Counted from the first letter of the stretch, positions 37,930 through 51,337 are shown. The stretch: 64,000 nt of DNA from Escherichia ruysiae (GCF_031323975.1 NZ_JAVIWS010000001.1:930001-994000); one strand, 5' to 3'. Numbers and translations are program-made. The notes: generated from the sequence alone by a model not told the origin.

Positions 37930-38160
37930 GCAAGGAGCGCGCAGGGGGCGGCCAATCGCCGCCGCCCCCTGCACCCCCGGGCTCTGGCGAACAAAATCGC
38001 CGCTGCGCGGTGCCCTCGGCTTATCCCTTGCGGCTACCGGGTCGGGCGCGAGGTAACATCCCTGTAAAACGCGCCCTCAGCCCACATCCATGTGGGCTGC
38101 CCCGGCCTCCAGGGAACGCCTCGGCGATTTTGGCGCCACCAAACAACCGTGCGGCCTATT
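37930..38160. repeat. GC-rich structured intergenic element between yohP and dusC
   Basis: The 371 bases between yohP and dusC hold no credible gene. About 230 of them are strikingly GC-rich beside AT-rich flanks and full of perfect stems: GCAGGGGGCGGC/GCCGCCCCCTGC (37941-37952, 37961-37972), CAGCCCACA/TGTGGGCTG (38078-38086, 38091-38099), GGGCGCG/CGCGCCC (38044-38050, 38070-38076). A long-range pair AAAATCGCCG/CGGCGATTTT (37993-38002, 38122-38131) encloses the latter two. It looks like a folded RNA or a mobile palindromic repeat. Identity unknown. Confidence 0.6.
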
Positions 38161-38202
38161 GATAAAGAGCTAACACATTGTCAAAAAACATCACTATGGT
38201 TT

Positions 38203-39150
38203 TTAGAGTTTCTCGATATCAATTGCCTGAATAGCCCTTGCAATATCAGGGGAATTATTCAACACCCGAACATGCTGAAATAATTCCGTTGCTTCATCGT
38301 ATTCTTTACGCAAATAACTCAACCACTGTTTAATTCGCGCGACGTGATATAGCCCAGTATCGCCCTGCTTTTCCAGACGGGTATATTTTTGCAGCAAAGC
38401 AACCACCTCCGGCCACGGCATTCGCGGTTCGTTATATTTTACCACCCGGCTCAGGTTGGGAATATTCAGCGCCCCGCGACCAATCATTACCGCGTCGCAG
38501 CCGCTCATCGCCATACATTGTTGCGCACTCTGCCAGTCCCAGATTTCACCGTTGGCAATCACCGGAATATTCAGCCGCTGGCGAATTTCACCAATCGCCT
38601 GCCAGTCAATATGCTCCGCACGGTAGCCCTGCTCTTTTGTCCGCCCATGCACCACCAGTTCCGTGGCGCCAGCCTGTTGAACAGCATCGGCAATTTCAAA
38701 CTTCTTATCGCCGCTGTCCCAGCCAAGCCGCACTTTCACGCTGACGGGCAAATGCGCCGGTACAGCTTCGCGCATCGCTTTTGCCCCCTGGTAGATGAGC
38801 TCGGGATCTTTGAGTAACGTCGCCCCGCCGCCGCTACCGTTAACCGTTTTCGATGGGCAACCGCAATTGAGATCCACGCCCCAGGAGCCTAACTCCACCG
38901 CACGAGCGGCATTTTCCGCCAGCCATTGCGGGAACTGCCCCAGCAGTTGTACGCGCACCAGCGTACCGGATGGCGTTCGACTGGCATTTTGTAGTTCAGG
39001 GCAAATGCGATGAAAGACTTTTACCGGCAGCAGTTGATCGACCACGCGGACAAATTCGGTGATGCACAGATCGTAGTCGTTAACTTCGGTCAGCAATTCA
39101 CGCACCAGAGAGTCAAGCACACCCTCCATCGGCGCCAGTAGTACACGCAT
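38203..39150 (-). CDS. dusC: DusC, tRNA-dihydrouridine(16) synthase
   Basis: A 315-residue FMN enzyme reducing U16 in tRNA. A TIM-barrel domain starts [17 protein letters not shown]; the catalytic cysteine lies in [17 protein letters not shown] (about residue 98), and KVRLGW and [11 protein letters not shown] follow. The C-terminal helical tRNA-recognition domain covers about 245-315. Start ATG 39150 was chosen because the longer frame runs through the terminator of the upstream mhb operon. Confidence 0.96.
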   Translation of the reverse strand: MRVLLAPMEGVLDSLVRELLTEVNDYDLCITEFVRVVDQLLPVKVFHRICPELQNASRTPSGTLVRVQLLGQFPQWLAENAARAVELGSWGVDLNCGCPSKTVNGSGGGATLLKDPELIYQGAKAMREAVPAHLPVSVKVRLGWDSGDKKFEIADAVQQAGATELVVHGRTKEQGYRAEHIDWQAIGEIRQRLNIPVIANGEIWDWQSAQQCMAMSGCDAVMIGRGALNIPNLSRVVKYNEPRMPWPEVVALLQKYTRLEKQGDTGLYHVARIKQWLSYLRKEYDEATELFQHVRVLNNSPDIARAIQAIDIEKL

Positions 39151-39162
39151 ATCATCACCCGC

Positions 39163-39191
39163 AAAAAAATGAGGCGCTATGGTAGCGCCTC
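39163..39191 (-). terminator. Terminator of the mhbTDHIM operon
   Basis: Nine-base perfect stem GAGGCGCTA/TAGCGCCTC with a three-base loop, followed on the minus strand by an AT-rich step and seven T residues (39163-39169). It lies 21 bases after the mhbM stop and just ahead of dusC. Confidence 0.9.
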
Positions 39192-39211
39192 CGGTCAGCG
39201 GATTAAAGTGC

Positions 39212-40405
39212 TCAACGTGGTTGCAGACAGTTATCTTCTTTCCAGCCGTACAGCCACTCCATACCACGATAAAACTCTGCCTGCGATTTCCCTTTCCACA
39301 GCAGGTTACGTACCTGGCGTTCTACCCCCGCAGCGTGGTATACCCGCCCCATTTCACGGGTTGACCAGACGATGCGCGCGGTGCGTGGAATACGTACCGA
39401 CTCATACAGCGCAAAGGCTTGTGCCGCATCGCCGTCACATTCTGCCAGCGCCTTACCGAGCGTCACCGCGTCTTCCAGTGCCATACAGGCACCCTGCGCC
39501 ATATATTGCGCCACCGGATGCGCCGCATCGCCCACCAGCGTTATGCGCTTCGTTCCCCACTTCGCCACCGGTTCGCGGTCGGCAGTTGACCAGCGTCGCC
39601 ATGAGGTCGGTTTATCCAGCATCTGGCGCGGGCGTGGATGAATGCCTTCAAAATAGGAGAGCACTTCCTCTTTGCTGCCATCCTTCACGCCCCACTCTTC
39701 CTGCTGGCGACTGTGGAATGTCACCACCAGGTTATACTGCTTGCCGCCGCGCAAAGGGTAATGCACCAGGTGACAGTGCGGCCCCGCCCACAGTACCGGC
39801 GCGTTAATACGCAAATCTTCCGGCATATCGGCACAATCGATAACCGCACGGTAGACCACATGCCCGGTAACGCGCGGCACATCGCCTAATAAGCTCTGAC
39901 GCACCACTGACTTCACGCCATCACAGCCAATCAGAATATCGCCGCTCCAGCTATTGCCGCGATCGTCAAAAACGGTGACATCGTCTTCCGTCTCACGAAT
40001 ATCCACCACCTGTGTGGAGGTGTGATATTCGACGTCCGGATGCGTCAGTACCGCTTCCCACACCGAGGCATGGATATCAACCCGATGGATCACCGCGTAA
40101 GGGCCGCCAAAATGGTCACGAAAGGCCTGCCCGGTTTCAATGCGCACCACCTCTTCGGCGTTTACTGCGTCCATCATGGTGATGTGATCGGTAAACACCG
40201 CGCGCTGACGGGCAATTTCCCCGACGCCAAGACTGTCAAGCGCCGAAAACGCGTTTGGCCCCAACTGGATGCCTGCGCCAATCTCACCGATTTCATGTGC
40301 CTTTTCCAGCAGCACGACTTTGATCCCCAGGCGGGCCAGTGACAGCGCAGTTGCCGCACCGCCGATCCCGCCTCCCACAATTACTGCGCGTGTCACTTTC
40401 GTCAT
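39212..40405 (-). CDS. mhbM: MhbM, 3-hydroxybenzoate 6-monooxygenase
   Basis: A 397-residue FAD-dependent aromatic hydroxylase that converts 3-hydroxybenzoate to gentisate (2,5-dihydroxybenzoate) with NADH and oxygen. The N-terminal FAD fingerprint [18 protein letters not shown] is at 10-27, the DG motif [11 protein letters not shown] at 159-169, and the second FAD motif GDAAHP at 292-297. The specific substrate is assigned from the neighbouring complete gentisate pathway; salicylate-5-hydroxylase-like relatives exist. Last gene of the operon, 14 bases after mhbI. Confidence 0.88.
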   Translation of the reverse strand: MTKVTRAVIVGGGIGGAATALSLARLGIKVVLLEKAHEIGEIGAGIQLGPNAFSALDSLGVGEIARQRAVFTDHITMMDAVNAEEVVRIETGQAFRDHFGGPYAVIHRVDIHASVWEAVLTHPDVEYHTSTQVVDIRETEDDVTVFDDRGNSWSGDILIGCDGVKSVVRQSLLGDVPRVTGHVVYRAVIDCADMPEDLRINAPVLWAGPHCHLVHYPLRGGKQYNLVVTFHSRQQEEWGVKDGSKEEVLSYFEGIHPRPRQMLDKPTSWRRWSTADREPVAKWGTKRITLVGDAAHPVAQYMAQGACMALEDAVTLGKALAECDGDAAQAFALYESVRIPRTARIVWSTREMGRVYHAAGVERQVRNLLWKGKSQAEFYRGMEWLYGWKEDNCLQPR

Positions 40406-40419
40406 TATGCTTCTCCTGG

Positions 40420-41064
40420 TCAGGCTGAAATTTTATCTTGTTGATTTTCTGGCGCGGCAGCTATAAATGCTGGCAGCTGCGTGCAGGCGTCGTACACCAC
40501 TTTACAGCGCGGATATGCACTCAGGTCGCAGTTCATGCGTAACGCATTTGCCCACTGTGGGACAAGGCAGCAGTCTGCCAGCGTCGGCGTCTCGCCCACA
40601 CAAAATTGCCCCGACTGGCTCTGGCGCAGCAGTTGTTCCACCGCGCTTAACCCTTGCTGGATCCAGTGCGCATACCAGCGTTTTTTCTCTTCTTCACTGA
40701 CGTTCAGTTCTTCGGTCAGGTAGCGCAGCACACGCAAATTATTCAGAGGATGAATGTCGCAAGCGATGGCATAAACAATTTCCAGGACTTTATTGCGAGC
40801 CGGTTCTTCCTGCGGCAACAGCGGAACTTGTGGATAATGACGATCCAGCCAGTCAATTATCGCCAGCGATTGACCGAGTGACTCGCCATCATCGGTCAGC
40901 AGCGTCGGCACCAGCCCGACCGGATTCATCCGCCGGTAGGCCAGTTCGTTTTGCTGACCAATGCGGATATTCACCCCTTCGGTCTGGTAATCGATACCCT
41001 TTAGCGCCAGCGCGATACGCACCCGGTACGACGCTGAACTATTAAAAAAACTGTACAGCTTCAT
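40420..41064 (-). CDS. mhbI: MhbI, maleylpyruvate isomerase (zeta-class GST)
   Basis: A 214-residue zeta-class glutathione transferase fold. The N-terminal glutathione site SSASYRVRIALALKG matches the zeta SSxxxRVRIAL signature, and NPVGLVPTLLTDDG and GQSLAIIDWLD follow. It isomerises maleylpyruvate to fumarylpyruvate with glutathione. Maleylacetoacetate isomerase is the close alternative, but the gentisate operon context favours maleylpyruvate. It lies eight bases after mhbH. Confidence 0.9.
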   Translation of the reverse strand: MKLYSFFNSSASYRVRIALALKGIDYQTEGVNIRIGQQNELAYRRMNPVGLVPTLLTDDGESLGQSLAIIDWLDRHYPQVPLLPQEEPARNKVLEIVYAIACDIHPLNNLRVLRYLTEELNVSEEEKKRWYAHWIQQGLSAVEQLLRQSQSGQFCVGETPTLADCCLVPQWANALRMNCDLSAYPRCKVVYDACTQLPAFIAAAPENQQDKISA

Positions 41065-41072
41065 CTTGCACC

Positions 41073-41774
41073 TCAGACAATCTTCACCGCGATAGGGGTT
41101 AAACCCTCGACGTTGCCCGTGATCACATCGCCTTTCACCACCGGGCCAACACCTTCCGGCGTGCCGGTGAAGATCAGATCGCCCGGTTGCAGTTCAAAGA
41201 AGCCGGACAGGTAGCTGATGGTTTCATTCACTGACCAGATGAGATGACGAATATCGCTGCGCTGATGATCTTCGCCGTTAACCTGTAACCAGATTGGCGC
41301 GTTCTCAATACCGCCGGTTTCGCTGGCTTTGTGCAGCGGCGCGATCGGCGCAGAGAGATCAAACGCTTTGCCGATTTCCCACGGGCGTCCCATCTGGCGC
41401 ATTTCCATTTGACGATCGCGACGGGTCATATCAAGCCCCGTGGCATAACCCCAGACATATTCATGGGCGTTTTCCAGCGGGATATCGCTGCCCTTTTTAC
41501 CAATTGCCACTACCAGCTCAATTTCATAATGGTAGTTATCGGTCTGCGCCGGATATGGCAGCGCCAGCGTTTCGCCAGCGGCAACCGGAACAACGGCATC
41601 CGCTGGTTTGCAGAAGAAGAATGGCGGTTCACGATCCGGATCGAAGCCCATTTCGCGGGCGTGGGCAGCATAGTTACGTCCGACACAGTAAACGCGACGC
41701 ACGGGGAATTGTTCATCACTGCCAACAACCGGTACGGTAACGGGCGCTTGCGGTTCGAATACATATTGAGTCAT
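41073..41774 (-). CDS. mhbH: MhbH, fumarylpyruvate hydrolase
   Basis: A 233-residue member of the fumarylacetoacetate hydrolase family. Visible motifs are [14 protein letters not shown], the metal-binding acidic stretch [27 protein letters not shown] and the C-terminal [13 protein letters not shown]. It splits fumarylpyruvate into fumarate and pyruvate, the last step of the pathway. It lies 15 bases after mhbD. Confidence 0.9.
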   Translation of the reverse strand: MTQYVFEPQAPVTVPVVGSDEQFPVRRVYCVGRNYAAHAREMGFDPDREPPFFFCKPADAVVPVAAGETLALPYPAQTDNYHYEIELVVAIGKKGSDIPLENAHEYVWGYATGLDMTRRDRQMEMRQMGRPWEIGKAFDLSAPIAPLHKASETGGIENAPIWLQVNGEDHQRSDIRHLIWSVNETISYLSGFFELQPGDLIFTGTPEGVGPVVKGDVITGNVEGLTPIAVKIV

Positions 41775-41789
41775 TTTTTCTCTCCCAAA

Positions 41790-42818
41790 TTAATAACGCG
41801 CTTCGCGGAACAGCCCCAGGGCTTCTTGTACCGGTCTGTCCGAAAAACTAAATAAAACGGTATCTTGCGTGGTCTGGAATGACACGCCGTGCCAGGTCGG
41901 CACCACGAAGATATCTTTTGCACTAAAGGTGAAGGTTTCATTGCCGATAGTGACCAGCCCGCCGCCTTCCACCACGTGGTAGATGGTGCTGTCAGTTGTG
42001 CGCGCCACGCGGGAGGCGAACCCTTTCGGCAACAGTTGCAGGAAAGCGCCCATCGACGGCATCGGATACCCGCCAGTGACCGGGTTGACGTAGCGCATTT
42101 TGTAGCCATCCCACTCATCGGCATCGCCCAGCCGGGTTAAATCGTGCAGCACTTCGCGGCTGCGGTCATAACGGTAGTTAAAGATCGGCGAGGAGTTCCC
42201 CGTCTGATGGCGCAGCGGCAACATATTGGCGGCATAACGCGGCAGATAATCCCCCTCTTTGCGCGTTACCGGTTGTTGCTCTTCCGGATAATCTTCGGCA
42301 AAACCGCAGCCCAGAGTGTTCACTAATGGCAGATCCAGTCCATCCAGCCAGATAACCGGTTCGTCGCCAGGATTACCGTGATCGTGCCAGCGCCACTGCG
42401 GGGTCAGGATAAAATCGCCCTCATTCATTGGCGTGCGTTCGCCATCAACGGCGGTAAATGCGCCTTTACCTTCAACAATAAAACGCAGCGCCGACTGGTT
42501 ATGACGATGGCTTGGTGCCACTTCGCCTGGCATGATCAGTTGCAAACCGGCATACAAGGTGGCGGTAATAGAGGACTGACCGCGCAGCGCCGGGTTTTCC
42601 AGCACCAGTACGCGACGCACCGCCTCTTTCGCGCCAATCAGGCTGCCACTTTCCAGCAACAACGGGCGGATCTCCTGATAATTCCAGTACGCTGGCGCGC
42701 AATTAGCGTTGGGCGTTTTCGGCACCAGATGGTGCAACGACTCCCACAGCGGGGTCAGGTTTTGCCCGGAAATGTGCTGATAAAATTGCTCGCGGCTATT
42801 TTGATTGTTATCAGTCAT
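41790..42818 (-). CDS. mhbD: MhbD, gentisate 1,2-dioxygenase
   Basis: A 342-residue bicupin ring-cleavage enzyme that opens gentisate to maleylpyruvate using Fe(II) and oxygen. The N-terminal cupin holds the HxH iron ligands His104 and His106 ([12 protein letters not shown]) and a third ligand at His145 or His147 in WHDHGN; the second cupin (about residues 240-330) is degenerate in metal ligands, as usual in this family. AAGGAG precedes the ATG. It lies 11 bases after mhbT. Confidence 0.93.
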   Translation of the reverse strand: MTDNNQNSREQFYQHISGQNLTPLWESLHHLVPKTPNANCAPAYWNYQEIRPLLLESGSLIGAKEAVRRVLVLENPALRGQSSITATLYAGLQLIMPGEVAPSHRHNQSALRFIVEGKGAFTAVDGERTPMNEGDFILTPQWRWHDHGNPGDEPVIWLDGLDLPLVNTLGCGFAEDYPEEQQPVTRKEGDYLPRYAANMLPLRHQTGNSSPIFNYRYDRSREVLHDLTRLGDADEWDGYKMRYVNPVTGGYPMPSMGAFLQLLPKGFASRVARTTDSTIYHVVEGGGLVTIGNETFTFSAKDIFVVPTWHGVSFQTTQDTVLFSFSDRPVQEALGLFREARY

Positions 42819-42829
42819 TGAGATGCTCC

Positions 42830-44188
42830 TTATTCGTTCACAACGCCTGCGCGAGGCAGTGAGTCAGGGACAGAGGTCGACTGGCGAACGACGGTAATCA
42901 GCAGCGTTAACATCACCGCACTGATCGCCGCAGGCACAGCGATAATGAAAAACAGAGTGTCGAAAGAGAAATTCATCGCCATCATCACGCCGCCAGAAAG
43001 CGAACCGACAATCGCGCCGCAGCGACCGACGGCGTTTGACCAGCTCACGCCCGTGGCGCGACTTTGTGTCGGGTAGAGCGTGGCGGTCAGCGCGTTCAGC
43101 CCCACTTGCGATCCGCTGATACCAATGCCAGTGCCAAAGACAGCCAGTGCCATCAGCCATAATCCGTCCTGACTTAAGCCAATCATCACGATGCATACAA
43201 CGCCTATGGCATAGCTCAGCGCCAACACGCGGAAAGGATTGAATTTATCCATCAGTACGCCCAGCGCCAGCGCGCCCAACGTGCCGCCAATCTGGAATGC
43301 GGCGGTGACCCAGGACGCATGTTGCAGGTCGATACCACGATGGTTAAGCAACGTCGGCATCCAGCTTGAGAGCAGGTAAATGATCAGCAGGCTCATGAAG
43401 AAAACGACCCACAGCATCAACGTGATGGTTAACTGACGCCCGGCAAACAACTGGCGAATGCTGCCTTTGGCAATAGCGGCTGGTTCATTGAGATAAAAGT
43501 GGGTATCGACATAACGCTCGCGAGTCATGGCACTCACGGTTTTTGCAATTACCGCCTGCGGTAACTGGCGACGCACCTGCCAGCGTGGCGATTCCGGCAA
43601 AACCACCACCAGCGCGACAAATAAAATCAGCGGTAATACGCCTCCCAGCACCAGAATGCCGTGCCAGCCAATCACCGGCACCAGTTGCGCGCTGACAATC
43701 CCGCCAAAGGCTGACCCCAGCGTGAAACCGCAAAACATCAGCGTTACCAGCGCGCCTCGACGACGAGCTGGCAGATATTCCGACGTCATGGTGATGGTAT
43801 TCGGCATTGCGCCGCCAAGACCTAACCCAGTGAGAAAGCGCAGGATTACCAGTGTTTGCAGATCTGGTGAAAAAGCAGAGGCAAGACTTAACGCACCAAA
43901 TAAAAAGACGCACAACTCAATGACCCGTTTACGACCAAAGCGATCGGACAACGGGCCGCAAAGCAGCGCGCCTGCGGTTAATCCCAACAGACCCGCGCCA
44001 AACAGCGGCGCGAGATCGCCTGCGGAGAGTTGCCAGTGAGTACGAATATCGGGAGCGATAAAGCCGATAGCCGCCGTGTCAAAACCATCGAGCATTACCA
44101 CCAGAAAACAGCAGATGATAACGCGCCACTGCATCTTGCCGACCGGAGCGGCATCGATCAGTGCTTGTAAATCACGTCGTTGAGTCAT
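42830..44188 (-). CDS. mhbT: MhbT, MFS aromatic acid:H+ symporter
   Basis: A 452-residue major facilitator of the aromatic acid:H+ symporter (AAHS) family with about twelve membrane segments. The [15 protein letters not shown] segment in helix 1 and the loop [14 protein letters not shown] after helix 2 are AAHS hallmarks. It should import 3-hydroxybenzoate or gentisate. First gene of the mhbTDHIM operon, divergent from its LysR regulator. Confidence 0.9.
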   Translation of the reverse strand: MTQRRDLQALIDAAPVGKMQWRVIICCFLVVMLDGFDTAAIGFIAPDIRTHWQLSAGDLAPLFGAGLLGLTAGALLCGPLSDRFGRKRVIELCVFLFGALSLASAFSPDLQTLVILRFLTGLGLGGAMPNTITMTSEYLPARRRGALVTLMFCGFTLGSAFGGIVSAQLVPVIGWHGILVLGGVLPLILFVALVVVLPESPRWQVRRQLPQAVIAKTVSAMTRERYVDTHFYLNEPAAIAKGSIRQLFAGRQLTITLMLWVVFFMSLLIIYLLSSWMPTLLNHRGIDLQHASWVTAAFQIGGTLGALALGVLMDKFNPFRVLALSYAIGVVCIVMIGLSQDGLWLMALAVFGTGIGISGSQVGLNALTATLYPTQSRATGVSWSNAVGRCGAIVGSLSGGVMMAMNFSFDTLFFIIAVPAAISAVMLTLLITVVRQSTSVPDSLPRAGVVNE

Positions 44189-44314
44189 AGTGAATGCCTC
44201 AGTGCAGGTAAGGTAGATGTTTCTATTGTTTTGTATATGTTGCGATATTGTGATTAAAGAGATGAAATGTACAATGGCATTTTCGGCAGAGAGATAACCT
44301 GGAGGTTATGGCAA
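44189..44314. promoter_or_regulatory. Divergent promoter/operator region of mhbT and mhbR
   Basis: A 126-base AT-rich gap between divergent mhbT and mhbR. LysR regulators usually bind T-N11-A dyads in such gaps; candidate sequence runs through TTGTTTTGTATATGTTGCGA and ATATTGTGATTAAAGAG, but I cannot single out the site. Confidence 0.5.
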
Positions 44315-45223
44315 ATGGCAAACTGGGCGCAGAAATTAAAACTTCATCACCTGCAAATGCTGGTGGCGCTGGGCGAACAGGGTAATCTGACCCATGTGGC
44401 GCGGATGATGAATATCACTCAGCCTGCGCTGTCGAAATGGCTGTCACAACTCGAAGATGAGATCGGCCTCACACTCTTTGAGCGGCACAGCAAAGGGCTA
44501 CGTCCGACCGAAGGTGGCAAATTGTTATTGCAACATGCCCAACGATTAATCAATGACATGGAGCGATCGCAACATGAACTGGCGCGCTTTAAACAAGGCG
44601 GGCTGGTCGGCAGTCTGAAAATAGGTTGTTCTCCTGTCGCCACTGACTGCGTATCCCAGGCAATTTTGCATTTGCTAAAAGAGATGCCGACGCTGCACCT
44701 GAATATCGAAGAGAAGGTGATGACGCCATTACTGCAAGACCTGCTGGCAGGTTCTGTGGATGTAGTGGTTGGTCGTATTGGTGGTCGTGCACTGCAACTG
44801 CCGCTAAATTATCAGGTGCTCTACACCGAGCCAGTGTGCTTTGTCGCTCGCCCAAACCATCCACTGGCGAAATATGCCGCTCTTGGCTGGGATGATCTGG
44901 CTAACTGGCGCTGGATAGTCTGGCCAACCGGGACACCTATTCGTCTCAGTATTGATAATGCGCTGGTAGAACATGGCGTGATGCTGCCAGAAAACACCAT
45001 TGAATCGGCGTCAATGAACGTCAGCACCAATCTGCTCCAAAGCAGCGACATGATTTCTATACTCTCTTTACGTCTGGCGCAACGCTATGCCAGTCAGGGG
45101 CAACTGGTGATCCTGAACCTGCCGAAGATAGAACAGAAAGGCAGCGTCGGCGTGTTCTGGCGTAATAACGAAACGCCCTCCCGTGCGCTAAGTCGGTTCC
45201 TGCACTTTTTGAACCAGAATTAG
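44315..45223 (+). CDS. mhbR: MhbR, LysR-family regulator
   Basis: A 302-residue LysR-type regulator. The N-terminal helix-turn-helix reads LQMLVALGEQGNLTHVARMMNITQPALSKWLSQLE, and the C-terminal half is a periplasmic-binding-protein-like effector domain. The frame is open from 44267, but GGAGG at 44301-44305 places the start at ATG 44315 (MANWAQKLKLHH), the usual family N-terminus. It probably activates mhbTDHIM with 3-hydroxybenzoate or gentisate as inducer (inference from the Klebsiella system). Confidence 0.88.
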   Translation: MANWAQKLKLHHLQMLVALGEQGNLTHVARMMNITQPALSKWLSQLEDEIGLTLFERHSKGLRPTEGGKLLLQHAQRLINDMERSQHELARFKQGGLVGSLKIGCSPVATDCVSQAILHLLKEMPTLHLNIEEKVMTPLLQDLLAGSVDVVVGRIGGRALQLPLNYQVLYTEPVCFVARPNHPLAKYAALGWDDLANWRWIVWPTGTPIRLSIDNALVEHGVMLPENTIESASMNVSTNLLQSSDMISILSLRLAQRYASQGQLVILNLPKIEQKGSVGVFWRNNETPSRALSRFLHFLNQN

Positions 45224-45317
45224 ACCACTGAATTGGGCGCTTGCCCGATATTCGTCTCCTGTAATTCAACTATGCTCAGATTTCATGATGTGATCGGTAG
45301 CACGTTTTACAGATTAA

Positions 45318-46444
<1,127 letters not shown>

Positions 46445-46486
46445 AATTTTGCGATGCGTCGCGCATTTTTGATGTAAGTTTCACGC

Positions 46487-46515
46487 GTTGCATAATTAAT
46501 GAGATTCAGATCACA
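46487..46515 (+). promoter_or_regulatory. CytR/CRP control region of cdd
   Basis: TGAGA-TTCAGA-TCACA (46500-46515) is a CRP site with one mismatch. Just upstream GTTGCATA resembles a CytR octamer. The whole interval closely matches the studied cdd promoter, where CytR sits between CRP sites and is released by cytidine. Confidence 0.75.
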
Positions 46516-46574
46516 TATAAAGGCATAACGGGTTCGTAAACTGTTATCCCATTACATGATTATGAGGCAACGCC

Positions 46575-48605
<2,031 letters not shown>

Positions 48606-48692
48606 TATTATTTCTTCCTCTTGCTAATTATTGAGAATAATTATTAGTTCACCCACCAGGCTGCGGATATAACATTCTGAACCGCAGCTATT

Positions 48693-48708
48693 TGTGAATC
48701 TTTTCACA
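48693..48708 (+). promoter_or_regulatory. Perfect CRP site upstream of preTA
   Basis: TGTGA-ATCTTT-TCACA matches the CRP consensus at all ten positions, 162 bases before the preT start and upstream of the ERIC remnant. Confidence 0.7.
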
Positions 48709-48753
48709 GTTTAAATTCCCCCGCACGCTTAGCCTTAATATTAGTACGTTATA

Positions 48754-48826
48754 TTTACCCAAAATAATTTGAGTTGCAGAAAGGCGCAACATCGCAGCAC
48801 ATGTAACTTGAAGTATTGCGGGTAAA
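48754..48826. repeat. Internally deleted ERIC (IRU) element
   Basis: The left end TTTACCCAAAATAATTTGAG and TTGCAGAAAGGCG, and the right end CAGCACATGTAACTTGAAGT followed by ATTGCGGGTAAA, are the two termini of an ERIC element, forming its inverted repeats. The conserved middle (the part targeted by the ERIC1R/ERIC2 primers, with the GTGAATCCCC and AAGTAAGTGACTGGGG cores) is absent. The length is about 70 bases instead of 126-127. Confidence 0.8.
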
Positions 48827-48869
48827 ACAGGCGTTCGCCTTAATTACCCATAGCATTAAGGAAGATCAC

Positions 48870-50108
48870 ATGCCGCAACAAAATTATCTGGATGAACTCA
48901 CTCCGGCTTTTACGCCTTTACTGACGATTAAAGAAGCCTCCCGCTGTTTATTATGTCACGACGCGCCCTGCAGCCAGGCTTGCCCGGCGCAAACCGATCC
49001 GGGGAAATTTATTCGCTCAATCTATTTTCGTAATTTTAAAGGCGCTGCCGAGACAATTCGCGAAAATAATGCCCTCGGTGCCGTTTGCGCCAGAGTGTGC
49101 CCTACGGAAAAATTATGCCAGAGCGGTTGTACCCGTGCGGGTGTCGATGACCCCATTGATATTGGTCGCTTACAACGTTTTGTTACTGATTTTGAACAAC
49201 AAACCGGAATGGAGATTTATCAACCGGGCAGCAAGACGCGCGGTAAAGTCGCGATTATTGGTGCAGGCCCAGCCGGATTACAAGCCAGCGTGACGCTGAC
49301 CAATCTGGGTTACGACGTCACAATTTATGAAAAAGGAGCGCAACCCGGTGGCTGGTTGTGTAACGGTATTCCGCAATTTCGTTTGCCGCAGTCGGTGCTG
49401 GATGCGGAAATCGCTCGCATCGAAAAAATGGGGGTGACCATTAAGTGCAACTGTGAAATTGGCAAAACGCTTTCGCTGGAACAACTGAAAGCAGAAAACC
49501 GCGCAGTGCTGGTCACCGTGGGGTTATCGAGCGGTTCTCGGCTGCCGCTGTTTGAGCATAGCGACGTTGAGATCGCCGTCGATTTCCTGCAACGCGCGCG
49601 TCAGGCACAAGGCGATATCCGCATCCCGCAAAGCGCATTAATTATTGGCGGCGGCGATGTCGCGATGGACGTTGCCAGCACGCTGAAAGTTCTCGGCTGC
49701 CAGGCGGTGACCTGTGTGGCGCGCGAAGAGTTAGATGAATTTCCGGCAAGCAAGAAAGAGTTCACCAGCACCCAGAAATTGGGGGTATCGATTATTGATG
49801 GCTTTACGCCAGTGGCGGTAGAGGGCAATAAAGTTACCTTTAAACATGTTCGTTTGCCGGGCGAACTGACAATGGCAGCGGACAAAATTATTCTCGCCGT
49901 CGGTCAACATGCCGAACTTACCGCTTTTGCGGCGCTGGAGCCGAAGCGCAACATCATCGAAACGAAAAATTACCAGACTCGCGACCCACAACTGTTTGCC
50001 GCTGGCGATATTGTTGAGGGCGACAAAACCGTGGTTTATGCCGTGAAGACCGGGAAAGAAGCCGCCGAGGCGATTCATCACTATTTAGAGGGAGCTTGCT
50101 CATGTTAA
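48870..50108 (+). CDS. preT: PreT, dihydropyrimidine dehydrogenase subunit
   Basis: A 412-residue flavoprotein subunit of the NAD-dependent dihydropyrimidine dehydrogenase PreTA, which reduces uracil and thymine. The N-terminal Fe-S domain has [20 protein letters not shown] and [19 protein letters not shown] site [14 protein letters not shown] and NAD site [15 protein letters not shown] follow. Start ATG 48870 after AAGGAAG matches K-12. The last seven bases overlap preA. Confidence 0.95.
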   Translation: MPQQNYLDELTPAFTPLLTIKEASRCLLCHDAPCSQACPAQTDPGKFIRSIYFRNFKGAAETIRENNALGAVCARVCPTEKLCQSGCTRAGVDDPIDIGRLQRFVTDFEQQTGMEIYQPGSKTRGKVAIIGAGPAGLQASVTLTNLGYDVTIYEKGAQPGGWLCNGIPQFRLPQSVLDAEIARIEKMGVTIKCNCEIGKTLSLEQLKAENRAVLVTVGLSSGSRLPLFEHSDVEIAVDFLQRARQAQGDIRIPQSALIIGGGDVAMDVASTLKVLGCQAVTCVAREELDEFPASKKEFTSTQKLGVSIIDGFTPVAVEGNKVTFKHVRLPGELTMAADKIILAVGQHAELTAFAALEPKRNIIETKNYQTRDPQLFAAGDIVEGDKTVVYAVKTGKEAAEAIHHYLEGACSC

Positions 50109-51337
50109 CGAAAGATCTTTCGATTACCTTTTGCGGCGTGAAGTTTCCCAACCCGTTCTGCCTTTCTTCTTCGCCGGTAGGCAACTGCTATGAGATGTGC
50201 GCCAAAGCCTACGACACAGGCTGGGGCGGCGTGGTGTTTAAAACGATCGGTTTTTTTATCGCCAACGAAGTTTCGCCACGTTTTGATCATCTGGTGAAAG
50301 AAGATACCGGTTTTATTGGCTTCAAAAATATGGAGCAGATTGCCGAACATCCCCTGGAGGAGAATCTGGCCGCTTTGCGTCGGTTGAAAGAAGATTACCC
50401 TGACAAGGTGCTGATCGCCTCGATCATGGGGGAAAATGAGCAACAATGGGAGGATCTGGCGCGTCTGGTGCAAAAAGCAGGCGCCGATATGATCGAATGT
50501 AATTTCTCCTGCCCGCAGATGACCTCTCATGCGATGGGGAGCGATGTCGGGCAAAGTCCGGAACTGGTAGAAAAATATTGTCGTGCGGTGAAACGCGGTT
50601 CCACTTTGCCGATGCTGGCGAAGATGACGCCGAATATCGGTGATATGTGCGAAGTGGCGCTGGCGGCGAAGCGTGGTGGCGCAGATGGCATTGCGGCGAT
50701 TAACACCGTCAAATCCATCACCAATATCGATCTTAATCAGAAAATTGGTATGCCGATCGTTAACGGTAAATCGAGTATTTCAGGTTATTCCGGTAAAGCG
50801 GTGAAACCGATCGCCCTGCGCTTTATTCAGCAAATGCGCACCCATCCGGAACTGCGTGATTTCCCGATTAGCGGTATCGGTGGTATTGAGACCTGGGAAG
50901 ATGCAGCGGAATTTTTATTACTCGGTGCGGCAACGTTACAGGTGACCACTGGCATCATGCAGTACGGTTATCGCATTGTGGAAGATATGGCGAGCGGGTT
51001 GTCACATTATCTTGCCGATCAGGGATTTGATTCGTTGCAGGAGATGGTTGGCCTGGCGAATCATAATATTGTCCCGGCGGAAGATTTAGACCGCAGTTAT
51101 ATCGTCTATCCCCATATTAATCTTGATAAATGTGTCGGCTGTGGGCGCTGTTATATTTCCTGCTACGACGGTGGGCATCAGGCGATGGAATGGGATGAGA
51201 AATCGCGCACGCCGCACTGCAATACCGAAAAATGCGTCGGTTGTTTGCTTTGCGGTCATGTCTGTCCGGTGGGGTGTATTGATCTCGGGGAAGTGAAGTT
51301 TAAAAAAGGAGAGAAAGAACATCCGGTAACGTTGTAG
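50102..51337 (+). CDS. preA: PreA, dihydropyrimidine dehydrogenase subunit
   Basis: A 411-residue subunit carrying the FMN TIM barrel of the dihydroorotate dehydrogenase family (residues 1-300; [18 protein letters not shown] with the catalytic cysteine, [11 protein letters not shown]) and a C-terminal 2[4Fe-4S] ferredoxin ([11 protein letters not shown] and [12 protein letters not shown]). With PreT it forms the pyrimidine-reducing complex. GGGAG precedes ATG 50102. It ends at a BIME facing mglC. Confidence 0.95.
   Translation: MLTKDLSITFCGVKFPNPFCLSSSPVGNCYEMCAKAYDTGWGGVVFKTIGFFIANEVSPRFDHLVKEDTGFIGFKNMEQIAEHPLEENLAALRRLKEDYPDKVLIASIMGENEQQWEDLARLVQKAGADMIECNFSCPQMTSHAMGSDVGQSPELVEKYCRAVKRGSTLPMLAKMTPNIGDMCEVALAAKRGGADGIAAINTVKSITNIDLNQKIGMPIVNGKSSISGYSGKAVKPIALRFIQQMRTHPELRDFPISGIGGIETWEDAAEFLLLGAATLQVTTGIMQYGYRIVEDMASGLSHYLADQGFDSLQEMVGLANHNIVPAEDLDRSYIVYPHINLDKCVGCGRCYISCYDGGHQAMEWDEKSRTPHCNTEKCVGCLLCGHVCPVGCIDLGEVKFKKGEKEHPVTL

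Noticed and set aside
37902..38162. An 86-codon frame through the GC-rich element
   Set aside because: Pro/Arg/Gly-rich translation of palindromic DNA with no ribosome-binding site; the stems explain the sequence better than a protein does.
44267..44314. N-terminal extension of mhbR (16 residues from ATG 44267)
   Set aside because: No ribosome-binding site; GGAGG at 44301 fits ATG 44315 and the LysR N-terminus starts there.
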